Part shown: positions 55,972 to 64,000 of the stretch, in pieces
Position numbering within the stretch: position 1 is the first letter of the stretch
Layout of the letters: each line of letters opens with the position of its first letter
Assembly: GCA_003013855.2 (NCBI GenBank)
Contig: ML058405.1
Location: 3,407,976 to 3,471,975, forward strand
Direction of reading: 5' to 3'
Source of the DNA: Liriodendron chinense
Lineage: Eukaryota; Streptophyta; Magnoliopsida; Magnoliales; Magnoliaceae
DNA length: 64,000 nt
Notes under the pieces: model-generated
Told to the model about the DNA's origin: nothing
The model's database searches: none
The model's input: the letters and a program-made list of their open reading frames with translations, nothing else
Translations under genes and position numbers: made by a program

Positions 55972-57419
55972 GAGTTCTTTCTCATATTTTTTCAGCGATT
56001 AGGATCTTCTACAACCCTCTTCTAAGTCCATCCTAAGGTGAGGATTTTTCTTCAAGCCTTTCATTAATAATATCACGATTATCATAAGTTTCTTTTGTGG
56101 CATGTGAAGTTATTTTGTTTTGAATTGCTGATCCATATAACATGAAGTTTAATGTAGGATTTGTAATGAATATCATTATATAATGATGTGATTCCTTGTT
56201 TAGGTTTTTTACTAAGAAGCATGTGTATTTGTGTTATTTATCTTTGTGAAATCTATGCCCTTATTTTCTTAGTCTATGTGTCACAAGTAACATTGGTTTT
56301 CATATTGAGATATATATGAAATATGTGTATAAGATCATCATATAGACATCCTTTGTCCCTAAGTTGGTAAAATTATTCGATGTAGAGAAATGAAAACCGT
56401 GAGAGGTGTCCATGATGGAAGAATATCTCTTGACTTAACTGAGAGAATGAAGTGATTGTTTGTCAATGGATCCTTACATGTACATGATGATTGATTGGAT
56501 CCATTTATATGACATGAGTATTTTAATGAATTTGGTCATGATGTACAACATTGGCTTTTTGAAAGGGACAATGAGTGGACATTAATGGTATACAAATTCT
56601 CATGAGTCGGCGTTGGTGTCATGGACACTAAGCCCGAGTTGTCGGCTTATGCTGGGTCACTTGCGACTCCCCATAGTGTCCAATGAGCTGCTAAAAATGG
56701 TTGTATGTGAAATTACTTAAATAATGGTGAAACTAAAGTCATGCATTCACTTGGCTCCATATGGGTGTACGGAATTGAGAATAGGATAGAGTGTCCTACT
56801 TCTCCCGTACATTGTCACGTGTAGATTTGGGCAATCAGCATCCCGTTTCTCACGTGGTCGGGCAAAACTATGGGCTTGTGCGTCCCCGGAACCTCTGGTG
56901 ACTAGTGGCTAGCGTGAAGTCGTAACAAGGAGTCTCCCACTTATGTATTATAATTTCTAGCCAGGGTGCCTTAGCCAGAGCATGCATTCCATGCATCGCA
57001 TTAACAAAGATTTTTACTTAATTGTTTTGTTTGAATAAAGATATCATTGTGTTGCGTTACTCTGAGTTTTGTACATTATTATTCTTGATTGTCTTGGAGG
57101 GAATATTCCCCACTATGATAGCGTTTAACGCTATCCCAATCGCAATTTAGATGATGCAGGTGAAGATCCAGGTATCGAACTCGACTTTGAAGGTGAAGAA
57201 TTTGATGGTTCGTATGATCACATGGCAGATGAAGACGTTGAAGGAATTTAGTTGATATTTTCATTTATTAGACATTTCTTTTGATTAGTGGTTACATTTA
57301 TGAAAATTGTAATAAATCTTCCAAAGAAGACATGGTTTGATATTTTGATTGATTAGTATGAATATTGGTTGGTTCTCTTATTTAAACATTGATGATGAAG
57401 TAGTAAGTTTGTCGTTATA
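54735..57419. repeat. Probable 2.7-kb solo LTR (TGTAACGCCCC type), GTTTT duplication
   Basis: It starts TGTAACGCCCCGGATTTTTT and ends GTCGTTATA, which differs from the expected GTTACA by one base. GTTTT flanks both sides (54730-54734 and 57420-57424). Length, start and low coding content fit the long LTRs of chromovirus-type Gypsy elements. The duplication is low-complexity, so support is moderate. An (AG)n tract lies at 55933-55969. Confidence 0.55.
55933..55969. repeat. (AG)n microsatellite
   Basis: About 37 bp of AG repeat within the probable solo LTR. Confidence 0.95.
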
Positions 57420-57424
57420 GTTTT

Positions 57425-57521
57425 CTTTTAGCTTACATTAGTTGTAAGATATTGTTTATACTTAGGAAATAATGCCCCTAAACCGTTTCTACTTACTTTC
57501 ATCGACTCTCTCTCTCTCTCT

Positions 57522-57555
<34 letters not shown>

Positions 57556-58960
57556 GAAAATGAGACTAGGATGACTTTAGTTTTACTAGCCCAACTAATC
57601 CAAAATGTTTATGTTTTTTTCAAGGGTTGTGTGATACCCAACATGTAACAAGGCATAGACAAGGCCTATATAAAAAATAAAAACTTAATCAGTGCTCAAC
57701 TTTTACTGCTACCAAATGATTATTAACATATTGCCGCTGATTTGAATTTATGGCCAAGAACTGATTGGCTAGATATTGGCCATATTAAACATTGGTGTGC
57801 TCAAATTTAGTTGTTTAGTTCATGCATGTGTTGGAGTTGGACATTCCTTAAGTTGAATAGAATATAAAGTTTATGAAATTGTTGATCTTGTGAGTGTGCC
57901 GTGTATGTCGACCTTTTTGGACAAAGGAACATTCACTGTCCATCTAGCTTGTTCGATGTCTCAGATCTTGTACACATGCATCCACAGTTGGTGTGTAACA
58001 AATAAAGTGACCCAATGAAAAATGAGAAATAGAAGTTTCGGTGCCATATGAGAGCTCTAGAGAAGTGATCCAATGTTCTAATATCACTTTATCGCTCTCT
58101 CTTAGAGCACTATAATGGTATAACCATAACATATTTGTTCTAAATCACTGCATTTTCAATGGCAATCCTCACCATGTCGTCCATAAATTAGAAATGCAAT
58201 CTTTTAAGGAAAAAAATGACAAACATTGAATTATACAATCCAACCCATGTATTTTTGGAGACTATCACTAAGCCCAATCTTAAGTTTACATTAGCACCAT
58301 CCAAAGGGTACTAATCTTCTAGCATTTGGCCACTCACTTTACAACCATTTGCTTACCTTCTTTCCATGGGCAATTTGTTGTAATTGGTTGTCCATTGATA
58401 TAGACCACATCTTATATGGAGTTTTCTAGAAGTGCATTTTTCATTATGGCCCATGCAAAGGTGATTTTAAGACTATATGGATGGCTGATTAGATTGTCCA
58501 CATTTTTTACAATCTCTCTATGTGCCTAATGACTAGAGAGAAGTCCATGTGCAAGTAACTGCCACATGAGCTTATGGATACTTGCTTGCTCATGCTATTT
58601 TAGCATGCGGACCACCCAATACTTGGGTCTTTGGTTCACTCAATAAAGTTGGGGTTAAATTAATGTTTGATTCAAACCAAGCTTGTTATAATGGCTATTC
58701 ATTATAAATGTATCTTATTATAATAAATATAAGTCATCTAGTTATATTTATACTATTCAGCCTCTTTATTTATGACATAATAGATTAGGCCATATAAGTA
58801 TAGCTTCTCTGAAGAAGAAAAAAATGAGAAGTCCAGGTTTCTTACCTGATTTTTCAAGTGAATAGTTCGATAAATGTGAAATATATATAGAATCAAAGTT
58901 TATTAGATAAACTTTTAAACTAGTAAATAAAAATTTTAAATTATTATAGTTGATACATAG
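57425..58960. other. Non-genic interval with (TC)n and a run of C
   Basis: No gene is seen. A mixed microsatellite occupies 57506-57552. The rest is AT-rich single-copy-looking sequence. Confidence 0.5.
57506..57552. repeat. (TC)n followed by 30 consecutive C
   Basis: TCTCTCTC from about 57506, then an uninterrupted run of 30 C at 57523-57552. Runs this long are rare and prone to sequencing error, so the exact length is uncertain. Confidence 0.85.
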
Positions 58961-58965
58961 TGTCG

Positions 58966-60213
58966 TGATTTTGGAAATCAAATGTCTAAAGGTGATAAAA
59001 GGTAATATATAATGTGTGTAAATGATTACTCTAGATATACTAATGTATTCATACTAAGGAATAAAGTTAAAGCTTTAGAAGCCTTCATTAAGTATAAAAG
59101 TGAAGTTAAAAATCAATTTAGTATGAAAATTAGAGGACTTAGAATAGATAGAAGAGGAGAGTGAATCTTCTCAATTTAAAAAACTTTGTAAAAAGAACAG
59201 GATAATTCATAAAACTATTGTTCCCTATACATAAGAATAAAATGGAATTGCAGAAAATAAGAATAAAACTCTAAAAAAATAATGAATGTTATGTTAAATA
59301 ATTCCAGCTTGCCCTCTAACTTGTGAGGAGAAGCAAATATCTGCATGTTATTTTCTAAATAAGATACCCTATAAGACAACAAAAAAGGCATAGTATGAAC
59401 TCTAAAAAACTACACACTTATTATAAATACCTTAAAGTGTGGAGGTGTTTTACTAAAGAAGGGTTACCTAAAACTAAGAAAAGAAAATTAGGTCATAAAA
59501 CGGTTGATTGTGTTTATAAGATATGTAAAAAAATATTGCATAGATCCTTAGTTTTAAAATCTAAGGATAATATTCTAGATCCTAACATTATTATAAAAGC
59601 TAAAGATGAATGTTTCAAAAAAAAAAAAAAAAAAAAAAGCTAGAGATGCAGAGTTCTCAGAAAATGTCTTTCCTATGAAATCTAAGTCTGTAGAAATAAA
59701 GGAAGTTAGTGGAACAGAACTTGCATAACTAGTACATGTATAGACGAGAGAAGGAAAAAAGAACTAGAACCAAGGAAAAGCAAAAGAGTTAGGAAAGAAA
59801 CTAACCTAGGAGATGGTTTCTACACCTTTTTATTAGAAAATGTCATTCTTTCTTATTCATGAGCGCTTAACTCTCCTAATGCAACCTTTTAAAAGGAAGC
59901 CATTAATGACGAGTTAGAGTTTATTATATCAGATAACACCTAAGAACTTATAAACCTTCCATATGAAAATAAACTGATAGGATGTAAGATGTGTTTTTAA
60001 GAAAAAGGTAAAAGCAAATGGAACTATCGATAAGTTTAAGGTCAGGTTAGTCGCTAAAGGCTTTAAACAAAAGGAATTGATTGATTACTTGACACATATT
60101 CTCCTGTAACTAAGATTATAACTATTAGAGTATTAGTTGCAATAGCATCCATATATAAACTAGTGGTACACCAAATGGATGTTAAATGGCTTTTTTAAAT
60201 GGAGAGTTAGAAG

Positions 60214-60280
<67 letters not shown>

Positions 60281-60735
60281 AACAACCTAAGGGTTATCAA
60301 ATTTAAGAAAAGAAAATAAAGTGAGTAAATTAGGTAAGTCATTATACAGTTTGAAGGAAGCCTTTAAACAATGGCATGAAAAAATTGATAGTGTTTTAAA
60401 GTCAAATGGATACTTGTTAAATGATGTACATAAATGTGCATGTATGTGTATAGAAAATCCTTAGAAAGTGATGGTAATGTAGGTGGCATGCTTATCTTTA
60501 TAACTAATGTTAAATTAGTTATTGCAATTAATAAATTTTTATCCTTTAAGTTTGATATGAAGATATAGAAAAAGAAAATATGATCGTAGGTATCAAGGTA
60601 ATCAGGAAAATGATGATCTTATCTTATCACAATCTCATCACATTAAGAAAATGTTAAGGAGATTTGAGAACTTTAATTGCTTAACTATTAGCACACCTTA
60701 TAATTATAATGTGCATCTCAAGAAGAGTACAAATA
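58966..60735 (+). pseudogene. Decayed Copia integrase and reverse transcriptase
   Basis: Motifs in changing frames: VNDYSRYTNVFILRNKVKAL and YNGIAENKNKTL (integrase), then YLKVWRCFTKEGLPKTKKRK, the C-terminal integrase/linker region (59395-59643). RT follows with DKFKVRLVAKGFKQKE, an interrupted region around the (AT)n tract, MEQPKGYQI and LGKSLYSLKEAFKQWHEKI. Many stops and a run of 20 A at 59619-59638. It is older and more decayed than the other Copia elements here, and its LTRs are not identified. Confidence 0.8.
60219..60278. repeat. (AT)30 microsatellite inside RT coding sequence
   Basis: Sixty bases of AT lie between codons for EEQ and ME-QPKGY. The normal Copia sequence here encodes Gln-Ile-Tyr-Met. 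Confidence 0.95.
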
Positions 60736-60739
60736 ATTG

Positions 60740-62481
60740 AAATTACGTCACTTTTATTACACTTGTGGACGCGTATGCGTGCGGAAGATTAGAGGAGCAA
60801 CTAGAATTATGGCTAAGTCCTAGAGGAGGGTGATTAGGACCTTTTAAAAATATTTTTGTCTACTTAACCAATTTAATAATTTAAACTAAGTAAGCAATAA
60901 CACTTAGGCTTCCAAGCCTAAGTGGGTCCAATCACAAGGCTAGCATATGATAAGCAATAAGCTACCTAGTCTAAGCATGCATAGATTAACATAAAATTAA
61001 ACTAATCAAGCACCTAATCTATGCAACGTAAGTAGACTATATGAGAATGGATCATAAAGCTCAAGTCTACTCTAATTAGTGAACATACATCTTGTGTGTG
61101 AATGTGTCTATCTAATGCCTAGCATACATTCTAATTAAGCATTCATAATAAAACAATTAAACACAATGCATAATAAGAAATGTGCGCAAATACAATCTCA
61201 AACACAATGATAAATAATGGTTTGAATTTAGGTCTACTCTACTCCCGATTCAAGTACTCACTCCTTGAGCACATCAGCATTCACGAGGGAGTTTAAATCA
61301 GGTTCCTCCAAACTTAGGTTTTTTAACTCGATTCCACCTAACCGGGGAGTTTACAGGTTCCTCCCAACCTACATGTTTACACCTGTGTTGGTGGCTTCCC
61401 TTGGAGAATTGTTTAGGCCCGACAAATGTGCTAAGGACCGACAAACGCCCTTAAACTTTAGGCCCGACAAACGTGCCAAGGAACAACAAATGCTCCTAGA
61501 CTTTTAAGCTCAACTAACAAGTCAATGATCGACAAATGAACCTAGATCGAGTTTGAAAAACCAACTTTACACTTAATTCCCACCAGAAAAAAGAGTGGAT
61601 GGACTCAACATAAATTGACAACCTTATTTATCGGATTTGAGCCCCATGCGCTACTTTGGGTCGTTTCTTCTCACTCTCCCGTGCTTGAATCAACTCCCCT
61701 TATGCTCCCCCCGATGTTGTTGCTGATGCTTTATCAATGCTCCAGTTCCAACAATCAATCACTTTGCATTTGATCTTCTTGAGATGACCAAGGTAACAGG
61801 AGGGTAGGTTTGAGATTTCTACAACTAATGAAAATGTGATGCTTAGAGAATCTCACTTATAAGGATCTCATCATAGAGTTTTAGATAGGTATATAACTAT
61901 TAAGATTAATCCAAACTCTAGAGATCAAAGTAGGATAAGTGCATCTTTATCATGAGCTTGGAAAGCTCCATTCTTGTGATGGATCACAAGGAAGATGACT
62001 TGCTAGGATTAGGATTAGAGCTCCTAATGGTGTGCAATGGTGGTAGCTTCTAACTCCTCAAAATCCCTCTCCTAAATTTAAAAATTATCTCTCCTGTATT
62101 TAAAGAAATATCTTCAACGGTCACAAAACGGGCAGAAAACGGTCGCTTCGACATATCGACATGGGGTTTCAATTGATTAGAACAATCTTCGATATATCAA
62201 AACTACCAGTTCGATAAATCAGAAAATTTGTTTAAAGATTTCAGTAAGTTGCTGGACATATTTTCGATTATTGAAATGGGTTTCGATATATAGAAACACT
62301 CATCTCGATATATCGAGATGACCAATTTGATTGATCGAAGAAACTATCTAGAGAGTTACAAGTTTGCTGGACAAACTTCGATGCATCGAGATGGTTATTT
62401 CGAGACTTATCGAAACAGGCTCCGATATATCGAAGACCTATCGAAAGCTGTTGTTTGGGCTAGTCTGTTTACAGCAACTTC
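60740..62481. repeat. Possible LTR-derived sequence with TCGATATATCGA words
   Basis: TAAGTCCTAGAGGAGGGTGA near 60812 resembles the start of some plant Copia LTRs. Many near-palindromes (CTTCGATATATC, CTCGATATATCGAGATG, TTTCGATATATAG) lie at 62150-62440. No pair or target duplication was found, and the right edge is cut by the Copia LTR at 62482. Confidence 0.35.
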
Positions 62482-63083
62482 TATTGGAGAGGCCTCAAAA
62501 CTGTGCATTGACAGTGTCCACCGACCGGTCGGTCGACTGGTCGGCCAGTGGACAGTTTGACACAGTTTAGGTCTTAAACTCTCTGGACATTTTTTGGCGT
62601 TTTGAGACCGGTCGTCCAACCGGTCGCTGGGGGCTCAAACCGGTCGCCAGACATGTCTGAGTTGAGGCAGCAGGCATGATTTTTTTGGCATAACTCACTG
62701 GACTAATCTCGACCTGTCGGTCGACATGTAGGATTTGAAGTTTTGCGCGGTTTTCACGTTACTTGTTTTCAAATCCGAAGATAACTATAAATATGTTTCC
62801 TAATCGTGTTAGACATAATGCTAACCAATACCTAGGTGATCTAAACGAGATAAAGGTTTTGGAGAGAGAGGCTTGAGAGCTTTTGTTCATCTTTGGGATC
62901 TACTCGGGTAGATTAGCTCTGAATCATCTGTTTATCATAGTGGAGGTGTCGCTTTGTGCCGTGGTTTTTTTTCCACAAGGGTTTTTCCACGTAAAATTCG
63001 TGTGCTTTTGCATTGATTGCTTGTGTGGCTGTGTGGTGATTGTTTGATCTTCTTTGGTGCTTCCAATGACCAGATTTCCAACA
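62482..63083 (+). repeat. 5' LTR of a Copia element leaving the window
   Basis: 602 bp, TATTGGAGAG (TG changed to TA) to GATTTCCAACA, in the opposite orientation to the related LTRs at 32137 and 39328. GACCGGTC/GACTGGTC words (62520-62720) lie upstream of TATAAATA at 62787. Confidence 0.85.
62787..62794 (+). promoter_or_regulatory. TATA box of the Copia 5' LTR
   Basis: TATAAATA lies just downstream of the near-palindrome cluster, in the position seen in the other LTRs of the family. Confidence 0.55.
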
Positions 63084-63085
63084 AC

Positions 63086-63096
63086 TGGTATCAGAG
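63086..63096 (+). other. Primer-binding site, initiator tRNA-Met type
   Basis: TGGTATCAGAG lies three bases after the LTR end. Confidence 0.92.
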
Positions 63097-63139
63097 CTAT
63101 CATTGGAAGGTTGAAGGAGGAGTTTTCTGAAATAATCTC

Positions 63140-64000
63140 ATGGCTTCAAGTACGAAGTTCGACGTTGAGAAGTTCTCGGGCAAAAACAACTTTGAGTTAT
63201 GGAAGGTGAAGATGCGTGTCGTCCTAACTCAGCAAGGGGTTGTGAACGCCCTTGGAAAGCGACCTACTAAGATGAAAGATGATGAGTGGATGAAGATGGA
63301 TGAGAAGGTTATGGCCTCCAATTGTGCCTTGTCGATGACTTCCTCTATAACGTCATGAAGGAGAAGACCGATGTAGAGACATGAACCAAGCTAGAGAACA
63401 TCTATCCGAAGAAGTATCTAGAAAATCACATGTATCTGATGATGCAACTCTTCACTTTGAAGATGGGGCAGGGGACGGATGTGGAGGACCACATTAGCAC
63501 GTTCAACAAGTTAATTTGTAAGTTGCTTAATTTTGGTGAGCAGATGAAAGACGAGTATCAAGCCTTGATCTTGTTGAACTCACTTCCTAGTTCATATGAG
63601 TCACTCAGGGACTCGTTGTGTGCGGGTAGGGACACTATTAGTGTCGAGACCGTTGTCTTAGCCCTTTAATCGAAGGCCATGAGACAGAAAAGCGGTGATG
63701 CTAATTCTTCCTCCGATGCACTAATTATGAGAGGAAGGAATTCTGAGCGAGGTAAAGGATCGTTACGTTCTCGATCCAAGTCGAAGGGCAAGAGCAAAGG
63801 CAAGTTGAAGTGTTGGGGATATGGCCAAATTGGGCACATGAAGGACTACAAGGGTCCTTAAATATAAGAAGGAGAAGTTAGGTGACTCCTCTAGGGAAGC
63901 CAATACCGCTGAAGCTGAAGAAGGTGGTAGTGATGTGTGCGAGGTCTTGATGGTGTCAAAGGTTGGATCTCTCTGCGATGAGTGCATCATAAACTCCGGG
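63140..64000 (+). pseudogene. Copia gag, 5' part, continuing beyond the window
   Basis: It starts MASSTKFDVEKFSGKNNFEL, nearly identical to the gag at 39270. A frame change near 63315 and TGA in place of a Trp codon (about 63382) break it. The frame is open again at 63430-63669 (MYLMMQLFTLKM, HISTFNKLICKLL) and ends with TAA at 63667-63669. After that comes a basic Ser/Lys-rich stretch and a zinc knuckle altered to CWGYGQIGHMKDY, lacking two of its three Cys. Protease begins near the window edge. Confidence 0.85.

Overview
This is repeat-dense nuclear DNA of a flowering plant. The evidence is direct: Ty1/Copia and Ty3/Gypsy LTR retrotransposons with plant-type primer-binding sites (initiator tRNA-Met for Copia, tRNA-Asp for an Athila-like Gypsy), a Tat-lineage Gypsy with an antisense PF04195-type gene, CACTA-type DNA transposons, fragments of plastid genes, and pieces of plant RAPTOR, CoA-carrier and SHPRH-like genes. 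Fold-back repeats built around GTGGACCACACC-like words resemble repeats I associate with magnoliid genomes; that placement is a weak inference. I see no intact single-copy host gene, tRNA, rRNA or CRISPR array.

Layout. 1-3.2 kb: duplicated fold-back repeat, then a truncated CACTA end with a long A/G-rich tract. 3.3 kb: a small MITE with a 9-bp target duplication. 3.7-6.5 kb: a complete but non-autonomous Copia element (minus strand). 7.5-27.0 kb: a nest. A decayed Copia gag/pol is split by an Athila-like Gypsy (7914-25821). The 3' LTR of that Gypsy is itself broken twice: by about 1.1 kb of mosaic organellar DNA (rps4, infA, ycf4, a group II intron domain V, a plasmid-like RNA polymerase piece) and by a 9.0-kb CACTA element (15664-24666) carrying captured host exons. 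27.8-31.6 kb: a Gypsy derivative without pol. 32.1-39.9 kb: a Copia element (minus strand) carrying two solo LTRs of one Athila-related family in opposite orientations. 42.6-53.9 kb: another decayed Copia split by a 9.5-kb Tat-type Gypsy (42938-52456). 54.7-57.4 kb: a probable long solo LTR. 59-60.7 kb: a decayed Copia whose reverse transcriptase holds a 60-bp (AT)n tract. 62.5-64 kb: the 5' end of a further Copia element that leaves the window.

Most insertion boundaries are supported by target-site duplications that I could read (TTGTT, ATGGA, GATAT, TCCAC, CTTGC, GTTAC, GTTTT, and the 9-bp MITE duplication), so insertion order can be inferred. The least decayed unit is the Tat-type Gypsy. 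Its pol is one reading frame of about 1,300 codons interrupted only by six stop codons, each explicable as a C-to-T change, and a three-exon antisense gene faces it. The window reads as a record of successive transposition, gene capture, organelle-DNA patching and decay.

All family assignments rest on motif reading by eye. No alignment or database search was run, and divergences are not quantified.
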